The notes under the pieces are model-generated. The model ran no database searches, was not told the origin of the DNA, and saw only the letters and a list, made by a program, of their open reading frames with translations. A stretch of DNA of 64,000 nucleotides from Saprospiraceae bacterium. GTDB lineage: Bacteria; Bacteroidota; Bacteroidia; Chitinophagales; Saprospiraceae. The DNA lies in NCBI GenBank assembly GCA_026993525.1, contig JALWSS010000009.1, positions 37,034 to 101,033 on the forward strand, written 5' to 3'. Positions 27,546-35,654 of this stretch are shown piece by piece (the first letter of the stretch is position 1; the number at the start of each line of letters is the position of its first letter). A program made the position numbers and the translations under genes.

Positions 27546-29039
27546 ATGCCACCCCTGAACCTTTGGATACTCACCTTTTTTCTTTTCGTCGCAATGGCCG
27601 ACAGTTCCATTGCATCGCATTGCAAATGGACGCCAACTCTTGAACGGGCCTACCGGGAGGCCACATCCCTCCAACTGGAAGCGGCTGAGGGCTCCCTGTC
27701 GCTGGCCACTGCTGCCGATCCGCAAAACCTCATGGCCCTTCACGTGGCCAACTACATTGATTTCTTCAGGGTTTACATTGACGAAGACGAGTCAGAATTC
27801 AGCAGACTGGAAGAGAACCGCGATGCCCGTTTGAAACGCATTGAAAAGGAAGGTGATCCCAATTCCCCGTGGCACAGGTTTTTACTGGCAGATATACGGC
27901 TGCAATGGGCACTGGCCCGCCTGAAATACGAGCAGTTCACCACCGCATTTTTCGAGGCAAACAAAGCTTTCAAATTGTTGAAAGCCAATGCGGTAGCGCA
28001 TCCCGAATTCATGCCAAACTACAAGGACCTGGGCATTCTGCACGCCATGGCCGGCACGGTACCTGATAACTATCGTTGGGCCATGGAGTGGTTTACCAGC
28101 CTGGAAGGCACCTTGCAGCAGGGCCGGGACGAACTGGAGAAAGTGCTGGCGTACGCCAGGGAAAATGACTTCATTTACGAAGAAGAAATATACATCTACT
28201 ACACCTACCTTCAGTTGCACCTGGTCAACGACAGGGATGCGGCCTGGGAACTCGTAAATGAAGCAAGATTGAATCCTTCGGAAAATCCCCTTCATTGTTT
28301 CGTTCTGGCCAATGTTGCCATGCGCACCGGCAGGGGAGAGGAAGCCATCCGGATACTGGAAAATGCACCTTCGGGCAATCGCTTTCATCCATTTCATTAC
28401 CTGGAATACCTCCTGGGCCTTGCAAAATTGCAGGCACTGGACCTTACGGCTGAGAAACATTTCCTCGCCTATGTCAATAATTTCAGAGGTTTTAATTTCA
28501 TCAAAGACGCCTACCAGAAACTGGCCTGGTGCCGCTTGCTGAAAAGCGACCTGAGTGGGTATCATGCCTATATCAACCTGTGCAAGGCCAGGGGCAAGGC
28601 CGTCGTCGGAAATGACAAAAGCGCATTGAACGAAGCCAAAGACGGCTCGATGCCTACGGCGGAATTGCTGAAAGCCCGCTTGCTGTTCGATGGCGGCCAT
28701 TATCAAAGAGCCTTGCAGGTGCTAAAAACCAGAAATGTGCAGGATTACTTCAGTGAAAAGAACCGCCTGGAATACCATTACAGAATGGCGAGGATCGAAC
28801 AGGCGCTGGGCAATGATGAAAAGGCAATCAAACTGTACGACCTGGTGATTTCACAGGGAAAAAAGGCTCCCTGGTATTTTGCCTGCCGGGCCGCACTGGA
28901 AAAGGGGCATATTTACGAAGCAAAGCACCAGAAAACCTTGGCTATCAACGCTTTTGAGCAATGCCTCAACATTGAGCCGGAAGCGCACAAAACCGGCCTG
29001 CATCAACAGGCAAAAGCCGGCTTGAGGCGCCTGCAGTGA
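27546..29039 (+). CDS. TPR-type exported protein
   Basis: About 497 residues from ATG 27546, which gives a signal peptide (MPPLNLWILTFFLFVAMADS); ATG 27513 is an alternative that overlaps hemL. The body is all-helical with repeated A/Y-rich helix pairs typical of tetratricopeptide repeats, clearest near the end (YHYRMARIEQALGNDEKAIKLYDLVI...KGHIYEAKHQKTLAINAFEQCLNIEPEA). TPR arrays hold protein partners; which ones cannot be told. Probably co-transcribed with hemL. It may correspond to uncharacterised Bacteroidota 'tetratricopeptide repeat' envelope proteins. Confidence 0.78.
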   Translation: MPPLNLWILTFFLFVAMADSSIASHCKWTPTLERAYREATSLQLEAAEGSLSLATAADPQNLMALHVANYIDFFRVYIDEDESEFSRLEENRDARLKRIEKEGDPNSPWHRFLLADIRLQWALARLKYEQFTTAFFEANKAFKLLKANAVAHPEFMPNYKDLGILHAMAGTVPDNYRWAMEWFTSLEGTLQQGRDELEKVLAYARENDFIYEEEIYIYYTYLQLHLVNDRDAAWELVNEARLNPSENPLHCFVLANVAMRTGRGEEAIRILENAPSGNRFHPFHYLEYLLGLAKLQALDLTAEKHFLAYVNNFRGFNFIKDAYQKLAWCRLLKSDLSGYHAYINLCKARGKAVVGNDKSALNEAKDGSMPTAELLKARLLFDGGHYQRALQVLKTRNVQDYFSEKNRLEYHYRMARIEQALGNDEKAIKLYDLVISQGKKAPWYFACRAALEKGHIYEAKHQKTLAINAFEQCLNIEPEAHKTGLHQQAKAGLRRLQ

Positions 29040-29090
29040 CTGTCCGTGAAAATTACATCTCACACCATGCGATTTTTTTTGAAACAGGAC

Positions 29091-29098
29091 TATATTTG
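29091..29098 (+). promoter_or_regulatory. -7 promoter element TATATTTG for tRNA-Met
   Basis: Perfect TAnnTTTG 30 nt upstream of the mature tRNA 5' end, in an AT-rich stretch. The -33 motif is not clear. Confidence 0.55.
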
Positions 29099-29127
29099 CG
29101 CCGCTTTTAATGAAAGCAATTCGAAAT

Positions 29128-29201
29128 GGCGTGGTAGCTCAGCTGGTTAGAGCGCGTGATTCATAATCACGAGGTCGGCGGTTCAAGCCCGCCCCACGCT
29201 A
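29128..29201 (+). tRNA. tRNA-Met (CAT), intact
   Basis: 74 nt folding as a full cloverleaf: acceptor GGCGTGG/CCACGCT, D arm GCTC/GAGC, anticodon stem CGTGA/TCACG with loop TTCATAA (anticodon CAT), T arm GGCGG TTCAAGC CCGCC. CCA is not encoded. The first acceptor pair is G-T. It looks like the elongator tRNA; an Ile2 (lysidine-type) CAT tRNA cannot be excluded by eye. A terminator hairpin follows directly. Confidence 0.95.
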
Positions 29202-29212
29202 CAAGCTTTATC

Positions 29213-29249
29213 AATCCCATGTAATTTTAGCATTGCATGGGATTTTTTT
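29213..29249 (+). terminator. Terminator of tRNA-Met
   Basis: ATCCCATG and CATGGGAT form the stem, followed by seven T. The same tail, with a 2-nt shorter loop, is duplicated after the third tRNA copy (29488-29521). Confidence 0.85.
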
Positions 29250-29270
29250 ATTTCATATAGCGAAGAGAAA

Positions 29271-29340
29271 GTGGTAGCTCAGCTGGTTACCCCGATAGCT
29301 ACCCCGATAGCCATCGGGGGGTGATTCATAATCCTGAGGT
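29271..29340 (+). pseudogene. tRNA-Met remnant split by palindromes (copy 2)
   Basis: GTGGTAGCTCAGCTGGTTA repeats the tRNA 5' half without its first GGC. It then runs into two joined CCCCGATAGC-type palindromic units and resumes with GTGATTCATAATCCTGAGG before diverging. The T arm and 3' acceptor are lost, so it cannot be functional. Confidence 0.85.
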
Positions 29341-29390
29341 GCCCACCTGAGGCTCCATGAAAGAGTGGATGTTCCAGAATCAAATATTTT

Positions 29391-29475
29391 GGCGTGGTAG
29401 CTCAGCTGGTTACCCCGATAGCTATCGGGGTGATTCATAATCACGAGGTCGGCGGTTCAAGCCCGCCCCACGCTA
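29391..29475 (+). pseudogene. tRNA-Met copy with palindrome replacing D-arm strand (copy 3)
   Basis: Identical to the intact tRNA except that the 7 nt GAGCGCG after CTGGTTA are replaced by the perfect palindrome CCCCGATAGCTATCGGGG (29413-29430), giving 85 nt in place of 74. The GAGC that pairs with GCTC is gone, so the D stem cannot form, while anticodon arm, T arm and acceptor are perfect. The downstream terminator is also duplicated. Confidence 0.88.
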
Positions 29476-29487
29476 CAAGCTTTATCA

Positions 29488-29521
29488 ATCCCATGTAATT
29501 AGCATTGCATGGGATTTTTTT
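29488..29521 (+). terminator. Duplicated tRNA terminator
   Basis: AATCCCATG...CATGGGATTTTTTT, a copy of the terminator at 29213-29249 that lacks two T in the loop. Confidence 0.75.
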
Positions 29522-29617
29522 ATGACCAGACGGATGTATGGTGCTCAGAATAGGTTCAACCCACGACTTGAGTTGGGGGCCAGGAGCATGGCTGGCATAT
29601 TTTTCTTGCAGAGTTCC

Positions 29618-29714
29618 CAGAACCGGAATGGAAGATTTGTGGGTAAGGGGTAGCTCTCTAAACCTCCCGTCCCGAACTTGATTCGGGATCGGGATAAACC
29701 CCTCTAAACTCCTC
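29618..29714. repeat. 97-bp perfect direct repeat, left copy
   Basis: Starts CAGAACCGGAATGGAAGAT and contains the right terminal end of the family 1 element plus its flank. It is identical over 97 bp to 30175-30271, 557 bp away, so a right-end fragment of another element lies directly upstream of copy B. Confidence 0.9.
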
Positions 29715-29730
29715 TGAACCCCTCTAAACC

Positions 29731-30210
29731 CTATCGATTACCCACAAATCCCCATCACATCGGGAAGGGCCTCTGCAACCCGACTTCATTGAATGTGAAA
29801 AGAAACATCTTATACCCTGTTGCCTAAGCTGTGGCAAAAAGCCGTGGCGACATCAGCCATCTTGTAACCCGCTGTTTAAACGGCGGGAATCTTGCCAGTA
29901 CCCCTGCTCACATTTAACTTCTATTCAAAACATCACATCAGGAATGGCTTTAGCACCAAATTCGGGACGAGAATTGAAATTGATGCTGATGCTCTGTAAA
30001 GATGTTTGATGGGATTGGGGGTTAATCCGCTAACCCCTCGTTGCCCGTCTGGCCGCCGCCCGTCTGGCCGCCGGACAGGGACAGGAAACAAGGGGTTTCA
30101 AGATGTTTGATGGGGTAGAGAATGCTTTTTCAAGCCCCGGTAGCTTCATGAGTGTACTATGTTTGCAGACCTCTCAGAACCGGAATGGAAGATTTGTGGG
30201 TAAGGGGTAG
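29731..30210. mobile_element. MITE-like element, family 1, copy B (480 bp)
   Basis: Left end CTATCGATTACCCACAA (29731-29747) is perfect; the right end TTGTGGGTAAGGGGTAG (30194-30210) has decayed in its last bases. Hairpin 1 (29868-29887) is an almost perfect palindrome with an empty GTTTAAAC tip. Hairpin 2 (30032-30097) carries a GC-rich insert almost identical to that of copy A. No gene is supported inside. The whole 29522-30321 stretch is repeat sequence. Confidence 0.85.
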
Positions 30211-30271
30211 CTCTCTAAACCTCCCGTCCCGAACTTGATTCGGGATCGGGATAAACCCCTCTAAACTCCTC
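30175..30271. repeat. 97-bp perfect direct repeat, right copy
   Basis: Identical to 29618-29714. It spans the right end of element copy B and a flank containing the CCCGATCCCGAA-type palindrome and AACCCCTCT units. Confidence 0.9.
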
Positions 30272-30321
30272 GAAACCCCTCCAACCCTCCCGAATCCCGG
30301 CACCGGGATTCGGGATCACGC

Positions 30322-31047
30322 TTACCCCTCGAAATGGAAGGAAATCGTCAAAGTTCTCGATAGAATTTTCTCGATGACGCTGGATTCTTCCAGGTTGTCA
30401 TCAAAGATGAGGATGTTGTTGAGTCCGTGAGAGAACTTGATCTCCGGTGAAAAGATGAAATAGGGGAGGAAGAATTGCATGCCGGCACCTATCTCAAAGG
30501 CAAAGTCATTCGGTGCAATTTTTACCAGGTCTTCAGCCTGCCTCGAGCGAGAATCACTGGCTACGTCGAAAGAATATTTCACACCGCCTATGACAAACAC
30601 CCGCATGTCTTTGAAGGGTTCCGACTTGTAGCGCACATGGAATGGCATTTCCACAAATACTGATTCCACCCTTCGGGCAAACGGCCGGCGGTAGTCTTTG
30701 GTGGCAGCGTAGTTGATGTTCCGTTCCGCAAATGAGAGGGTAGGGAGAAAGCGGATGTCAAAGTAATTGCCAATCTTGAGGTTGGTGACGATACCAAGGT
30801 TAAAGCCGGGCCCGGTTACCGATTCAACCTGGCGAATGCTGTCATTGAGAATGAAGTCCCGGGACTGATAGACCCTGAAATTGGATGAATTGTAGGCGAG
30901 TGTGATTCCGAAATAGTATGGTTTCTGATTGAAATCCAGGAAGTTATAGTTGCCCCGTGACGATTGTCCATAGCTATTTTGCGAAGCGAAGAGAAAAAGG
31001 CCGGCCAACAAAAACAAAGAAATCGTTCTGGTCATTATTGAGTTCAT
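30322..31047 (-). CDS. porT: PorT-family outer-membrane protein (type IX secretion)
   Basis: 241 residues with a signal peptide (SLFLLAGLFLFASQNSYGQ) and a small beta barrel: paired strands such as KPYYFGITLAYNSSNFRVY, YFDIRFLPTLSFAERNINY, PFHVRYKSEPFKDMRVFVIGGVKYSFDVASD and a C-terminal LTISFHFEG. This is the PorT/SprT pattern, a protein needed for type IX secretion and gliding. It lies 15 nt downstream of ubiE on the same strand, an arrangement I recall as common in Bacteroidota. PorT family is probable; true PorT rather than a paralogue is inferred from the ubiE neighbour and the SprB-type cargo in this window. Confidence 0.82.
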   Translation of the reverse strand: MNSIMTRTISLFLLAGLFLFASQNSYGQSSRGNYNFLDFNQKPYYFGITLAYNSSNFRVYQSRDFILNDSIRQVESVTGPGFNLGIVTNLKIGNYFDIRFLPTLSFAERNINYAATKDYRRPFARRVESVFVEMPFHVRYKSEPFKDMRVFVIGGVKYSFDVASDSRSRQAEDLVKIAPNDFAFEIGAGMQFFLPYFIFSPEIKFSHGLNNILIFDDNLEESSVIEKILSRTLTISFHFEG

Positions 31048-31062
31048 GTTCAGGAATCGGTT

Positions 31063-31794
31063 TTACTTTTCAGCGACATCCAGGGTGCAAATGCCCAATG
31101 TCAATACTTTTGATTTTACGGATTTGAATCCAATTTCTTTCAGGACGGACTCAAAACGACTTTTGTCCGGAAAAGCTTGCACAGACTCGTAGAGATAACT
31201 GTACGCCCTTGTGTCTTTGGATGTTACACGACCGATGAACGGCAGAATGGTGCTGAAATAGAAATTGTAAAGTTGCTTGAAAGGGAATAGGGTAGGGGTG
31301 CTGAATTCCAAAACAGCCATTGCCCCTTCGTTTTTGAGCACCCGGTACATTTCTTTCAATCCGGCTTCCAGGTTTTCAAAGTTTCTGACACCAAAGGCCA
31401 CGGTAACGGCGTCAAAGGATTCGTTTTCGAAACGGAGGTTTTCACTGTCACCTGTCTCAAGACTGATCACAGTGTTCAGATTCCTTTTTGACAGTTTTTT
31501 TCTTCCAATCTCCAGCATTTCGTTGGCAATGTCAATGCCTATGACTTGTTCTGGCTTCAAGGTGTTGGCAGCTTCAATGGCCAGATCAGCGGTACCGGTT
31601 GCCACATCCAGTATATGCTTTGGCCGGTAAGGTGCAATGGCCTTTATGGTCTTTTTCCTCCAGGAAATGTCAATGCCGAGTGAAAGGAAGTGATTGAGGA
31701 AATCATACTTCGGGGCGATGTTGTCAAACATCCTGGCCACCTGGTGCTTTTTACTTTCCCGGTCAGTATAGGGTGTTACAACTTTTTTGGTCAC
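31063..31794 (-). CDS. ubiE: Demethylmenaquinone methyltransferase UbiE/MenG
   Basis: About 243 residues. SAM-dependent C-methylase completing menaquinone (or ubiquinone) synthesis, cytosolic/membrane-peripheral. Motifs: MFDNIAPKYDFLNHFLSLGIDISWRKK, SAM motif I ILDVATGTADLAIE, GDSENLRFENESFDAVTVAFGVRNFEN, and RVLKNEGAMAVLEFS. The GTG start at 31794 (protein VTKKVVTPY) is preferred: family members begin this way, and a TACCTTTG promoter box at 31813-31820 would put the transcription start downstream of the ATGs at 31833 and 31854. porT follows by 15 nt. Divergent from the PafA-like phosphatase. Confidence 0.94.
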   Translation of the reverse strand: MTKKVVTPYTDRESKKHQVARMFDNIAPKYDFLNHFLSLGIDISWRKKTIKAIAPYRPKHILDVATGTADLAIEAANTLKPEQVIGIDIANEMLEIGRKKLSKRNLNTVISLETGDSENLRFENESFDAVTVAFGVRNFENLEAGLKEMYRVLKNEGAMAVLEFSTPTLFPFKQLYNFYFSTILPFIGRVTSKDTRAYSYLYESVQAFPDKSRFESVLKEIGFKSVKSKVLTLGICTLDVAEK

Positions 31795-31812
31795 GTTGTG
31801 AGATTTGAGACG

Positions 31813-31841
31813 CAAAGGTAATACATGGCGCATGTGCACAA
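31813..31841 (-). promoter_or_regulatory. ubiE promoter, TTG-N18-TACCTTTG
   Basis: On the minus strand, TTG (31841-31839) and TACCTTTG (31820-31813) with 18-nt spacing match the Bacteroidota consensus. The box lies 19 nt upstream of the GTG start and overlaps the region of the divergent pafA promoter. Confidence 0.6.
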
Positions 31842-31855
31842 TTGTTCCGAACAAC

Positions 31856-31863
31856 TAAATTTG
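31856..31863 (+). promoter_or_regulatory. -7 promoter element TAAATTTG for pafA-like gene
   Basis: Perfect TAnnTTTG, 48 nt upstream of the ATG at 31911. It is back to back with the ubiE promoter, about 36 nt apart. Confidence 0.5.
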
Positions 31864-31910
31864 CCGATCCTGGCAAACATCCGCATCCAAACTCCTTCAA
31901 CTTCATCACA

Positions 31911-33527
31911 ATGCCAATCAGAAAGATCATTTTCCTGTTTCTGTTGATTCTTCTCCATCTGGAAAGTTATTCCCAGGAATCGCCCAGACTCGTTGTCGGG
32001 ATCACTGTTGACCAAATGCGCTATGATTACCTGTACAAATATTGGGATGACCTGGGCGAGAATGGCTTTAAAAGGCTGTTGTCAAAGGGGTTTGTAGCTC
32101 ACAACGGGCATTACAACTACGCCCCGACCTATACCGGACCCGGCCATGCCAGCATTTACACCGGAACAGTTCCTGCCCACCACGGGATCATTGGCAATGA
32201 TTGGTACTCCCGGAAGGAAAAAAGAAAGGTCTATTGCGTTGAAGACGGGTCGGTTTCATCAGTAGGGGATAATGCCACGAGCGGGCAGGCCTCTCCCCAC
32301 CGGTTAACGGCCACCACCGTTCTCGACCAATTGGAATTGGGCACAAACGGCCAGGCAAAAACCCTGGGGATCGCTATAAAGGACAGGGCTTCCATCCTGC
32401 CCGCCGGTCAGCATGCCGATGCGGCCTACTGGCTGGACAAGACCACCCTGAATTTCATATCCAGTAGCGCATACCTCGATAGTTTACCTGACTGGGTTGA
32501 GGCGTTCAACGGGCTGGACCTGCCCCAGACTTACCTCGAAGAAGGCTGGCAATTGCTCAATCCCGTTGAAATGTACAATGAAAGCCAACCTGATAGCAGT
32601 AGTTACGAGTGGCCGTTTCGCAACACGGATGCTGCCACTTTCCCGTACGATTTGAAAAAGATCAGTGAAACAAGAGCCTTTGGTGCAGGGGAGACCGCTT
32701 ATGATGTGTTGGCCACTTCTCCACAGGGCAATCAACTCGTCGTGAAATTTACGGAAGCAGCCATTGTTGCTGAACAATTCGGACAAGACAGTATTCCGGA
32801 CATGGTAGCACTGAGCTTTTCTTCTACTGACTACGCCGGACACCGGTTTGGTCCACATTCAGTTGAAGTCCAGGACATGTATCTGCGCCTGGACAGCCTG
32901 CTCGCAGATTTTCTGAATTTTATTGATACGACAGTTGGCCTCGAAAATACTTTGATTTTCCTCACAGCAGACCACGGGGCTGCGGATGTTCCGGCATACG
33001 TTGGGGAACCTGCCGGATATTTTAAAGGAAATACTTTTGAAGGAGGGCTGCGAAGCTACCTGGAACACCGGATCGGCATTGATCCCGTTGAAAGTTTTAT
33101 CAATCAACAAGTTTACCTGAAAGAGGTAGATTCCATTGATTATGAGCAGGTTGACTATGAAATAAAGCGCTTTGCAATGCGATTTGCCGGTGTCCTGAAC
33201 GTCGTTGATCTGAACGACTGGAGCGCATGCTCATCCACTGGTGCTGTCTGTACCCGCTTGCGCAATGGTTTCCAGCCTCAACGGAGCGGGGATTACTATA
33301 TTCAACTCTATCCCGGCTGGATTGACTACAAGCCAACTGGTGGCACCACTCATGGGTCTCCCTATGCTTATGACACACACGTGCCAATCATCTTTTTTGG
33401 CTGGAAGGTCGCTGCGCAAAACGCTTATGACCGCATTTACATCGAAGATATCGCCCCAACGGTCTGTGATATACTCGGAATTTCCCTGCCATCGGGATGC
33501 ACCGGAAAAGCATTGGATCTTCGATAA
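31911..33527 (+). CDS. pafA: PafA-like alkaline phosphatase
   Basis: 538 residues: signal peptide (IIFLFLLILLHLESYSQ) and one alkaline-phosphatase-superfamily domain. It shows the PafA active-site set: Asp34 in VDQMRYDY, nucleophile Thr75 in APTYTGPGHASIYTG, Asn96 in IIGNDWY, the AIKDRAS Lys-x-Arg pair that marks phosphomonoesterases, D-YAGHRFGPHS, TADHGAADVP and the late His in GGTTHGSPYAYD. PafA is a secreted, phosphate-insensitive phosphatase of Bacteroidota that releases phosphate from sugar phosphates. The spacing of Asp34, Thr75 and Asn96 agrees with the characterised enzyme. ATG 31911 gives the signal peptide; 31842 overlaps the promoter. Confidence 0.9.
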   Translation: MPIRKIIFLFLLILLHLESYSQESPRLVVGITVDQMRYDYLYKYWDDLGENGFKRLLSKGFVAHNGHYNYAPTYTGPGHASIYTGTVPAHHGIIGNDWYSRKEKRKVYCVEDGSVSSVGDNATSGQASPHRLTATTVLDQLELGTNGQAKTLGIAIKDRASILPAGQHADAAYWLDKTTLNFISSSAYLDSLPDWVEAFNGLDLPQTYLEEGWQLLNPVEMYNESQPDSSSYEWPFRNTDAATFPYDLKKISETRAFGAGETAYDVLATSPQGNQLVVKFTEAAIVAEQFGQDSIPDMVALSFSSTDYAGHRFGPHSVEVQDMYLRLDSLLADFLNFIDTTVGLENTLIFLTADHGAADVPAYVGEPAGYFKGNTFEGGLRSYLEHRIGIDPVESFINQQVYLKEVDSIDYEQVDYEIKRFAMRFAGVLNVVDLNDWSACSSTGAVCTRLRNGFQPQRSGDYYIQLYPGWIDYKPTGGTTHGSPYAYDTHVPIIFFGWKVAAQNAYDRIYIEDIAPTVCDILGISLPSGCTGKALDLR

Positions 33528-33763
33528 ATACTGTGTTGCCAGAATAGGGGAGTAGTGCCATTTTCCGTCAAGGCTAATTGCTATTGATTAAAACCCATCA
33601 GTCAATAATCTCGATTGACTTTCTCCTGTCCCGCAAATCCCCCCAAAAACTATAAAATCAAAAACCCATCAATCCCGAGACAAGCTCGGAACCTAAAAAC
33701 CTAGTCCAAAAACTTCCTACTTAACATAACATAAATTATCAACAAGCAAGACTAAAAAGCCCA

Positions 33764-35098
33764 TCAGGTCAACACTTCCGACAGGCTTGGATGGGCGTAT
33801 GGAGTTCGAACGACTTTCGGCCAGGGAATTCGCTCGTTGATCGCAAGTTCTAAAACAGACAGTACTTCGGTGGCGTGATTACCAAATGCTGAAGCACCCA
33901 GGATGAGTTCCGTATTCTTTTGAATGTGAATCCGCAAAATCCCCTCGGTGTAGTTGTTCATGGCGGCTTTCAAGTTGCCTTCCCAGTTTAGTGTTTTTAC
34001 GAAACTGTCAGGAGTTACACACATGTTGCCTAACTGCACGACATTGGGCTGGGTATAGATGGCCTCCATGGTCACGGGCAAAGGTGTTTCATCTTTTTGG
34101 CCCAGTATTGCCCTGACAGCTTCTCTTGCCTGGCTTTTGGCACGGTTGGCCATCATGGGCGGCCCGGTAATGTCGCCTATTGCATAAAAATCCGGAATTG
34201 TAGTTTCACTCCACCGATTCACGTTGATAAAACTTCCTGACACCTCCAATCCGTCCGGAATATTTCCTTTAAAGAAACTCAGATCGGCTTTTCTGCTTAT
34301 TGCAATAAATCCGTAGGCAGCAGAAAATGTTTGGCCCTGGTTGCTTTTTACGATTACCTTGTCATTGACCTGTTCAACAGAATCTACGGTAGTGCCGGTG
34401 TGTACCGATACGGGCAATTTGTGGGTCAGATATTCTGTAAAAACTTTGATGACCTGCGCATCAATGGATGGGAGTAACTGGTCGTTTTTTTGCAAAATTG
34501 TTACAGATGTCCCCAATGATGCAAAGGCAAAAGCGTATTCGGTTCCGGTTACTCCCCCACCCATCACAATCATGCTATCGGGCACCTCGTTCAGCAACGG
34601 GCTGATTTTCGGGGCTATTATCCGGCTTTTGTTCGGTTTGACATCAGGGAGGAAAATCGGCACAGAGCCTCCAGACAGGATGAGATTTTTACAAGAGAGT
34701 CTGGTCACTACCTGATCGGATTTGCTTACTTCGACGATGCCGGGACCAGACCAATGTGCATTTCCCTCGATTAGCGAAACACCCGCTGCAGATAATTGAT
34801 TTTTCTGGAACGAGGATTGATCGGAGGAGCTTTTAGCAATCCAGTGCCGCAATGCCTCGTGGTTTAGTTTTATCGGCGTTTTCAGAACATTGCCCAACAC
34901 AGGATGTCCATTTGCTTTTTGAAGAGTCTCCGCCAATTGCAGCCAGGATTTTGAGGGAAGCAGGCTGTTCCAGGTAGCTCTTCCTCCGATGGGAGCATTG
35001 TGAATCAAGGCAGTTCGCAACCCAGCTTCACCAGCCAATCTGGCGGCCTCTACCCCACCCGGCCCGCCGCCTATTACAATCACATCAAATGACTTCAT
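33764..35098 (-). CDS. FAD/NAD(P) oxidoreductase lacking the redox-active disulfide
   Basis: 444 residues with the fold of the lipoamide-dehydrogenase/mercuric-reductase group: FAD motif VIGGGPGGVEAARLAGEAG at the N-terminus, NAD motif VMGGGVTGTEYAFAFASLG in the middle, FYAIGDITG, and a C-terminal dimerisation domain. Where that group has CxxxxC the sequence reads GGRATWNSLLPSKSW, with no Cys, so it cannot use the usual disulfide relay. The C-terminal HPE pair is also altered (YAHPSLSEV). It follows a single-domain rhodanese gene by 87 nt, suggesting sulfane-sulfur or electron-transfer chemistry. The substrate is unknown. Confidence 0.85.
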   Translation of the reverse strand: MKSFDVIVIGGGPGGVEAARLAGEAGLRTALIHNAPIGGRATWNSLLPSKSWLQLAETLQKANGHPVLGNVLKTPIKLNHEALRHWIAKSSSDQSSFQKNQLSAAGVSLIEGNAHWSGPGIVEVSKSDQVVTRLSCKNLILSGGSVPIFLPDVKPNKSRIIAPKISPLLNEVPDSMIVMGGGVTGTEYAFAFASLGTSVTILQKNDQLLPSIDAQVIKVFTEYLTHKLPVSVHTGTTVDSVEQVNDKVIVKSNQGQTFSAAYGFIAISRKADLSFFKGNIPDGLEVSGSFINVNRWSETTIPDFYAIGDITGPPMMANRAKSQAREAVRAILGQKDETPLPVTMEAIYTQPNVVQLGNMCVTPDSFVKTLNWEGNLKAAMNNYTEGILRIHIQKNTELILGASAFGNHATEVLSVLELAINERIPWPKVVRTPYAHPSLSEVLT

Positions 35099-35185
35099 TA
35101 CATTGGGACGATTAGCGAAGGGTTTGAAAATTGGAAAAACTTATTCACTCAAATAGAAGCGGTTTGGACGGCGATACCGGATTTG

Positions 35186-35470
35186 TTAGCTGGTCTGAGC
35201 CATCAAAGCTTGCGCTTCTTCCAAACTTCCCGCGTTGTAAGCCTCCTCTATTCCATAGGCGTATAACAGAGAAACTGCCATTCCGCTTCGATTACCGCTC
35301 TGACAGTACAGCGCAATTGGCTTTGGCATTTTCCTGAATTCTTCAATCCGGGGTATGACGCTACCAACAGGGATATTTATTGCACCTTCAACATGCCCCA
35401 TTTGGAATTCGTACGGTTCACGAACATCTACAATTGTTGCAGGAGTCTGGTTGCTGTTTTGAAAGTTCAT
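35186..35470 (-). CDS. Single-domain rhodanese-like protein
   Basis: 94 residues. DVREPYEFQMGHVEGAINIP carries the conserved Asp15, Arg and His; the catalytic Cys56 lies in the loop CQSGNRS (six-residue loop, as in sulfurtransferases). No signal peptide, so cytosolic. It would move sulfane sulfur from a donor such as thiosulfate or a persulfide. Upstream of and co-directional with the Cys-less FAD oxidoreductase, so the two may act together. Confidence 0.92.
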   Translation of the reverse strand: MNFQNSNQTPATIVDVREPYEFQMGHVEGAINIPVGSVIPRIEEFRKMPKPIALYCQSGNRSGMAVSLLYAYGIEEAYNAGSLEEAQALMAQTS

Positions 35471-35580
35471 TGGTCAAAAGGTTTGATTCAGTCAGGCAAA
35501 TAAATGATAGCCCGAATTATTTATTACCTACGGACTCAAATATTCCGACTGACATTTACTGAGAATGATGATTTCGGCCG

Positions 35581-35588
35581 CAAAACTA
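35581..35588 (-). promoter_or_regulatory. -7 promoter element TAGTTTTG for rhodanese gene
   Basis: Minus-strand TAGTTTTG fits TAnnTTTG, 110 nt upstream of the rhodanese start. No clear -33 partner. Confidence 0.35.
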
Positions 35589-35654
35589 CGGGGGATAATT
35601 CTCTAATACGGTGATTCGTGTCACATCTCAATATGGAGCAGTCCGATAACACAT

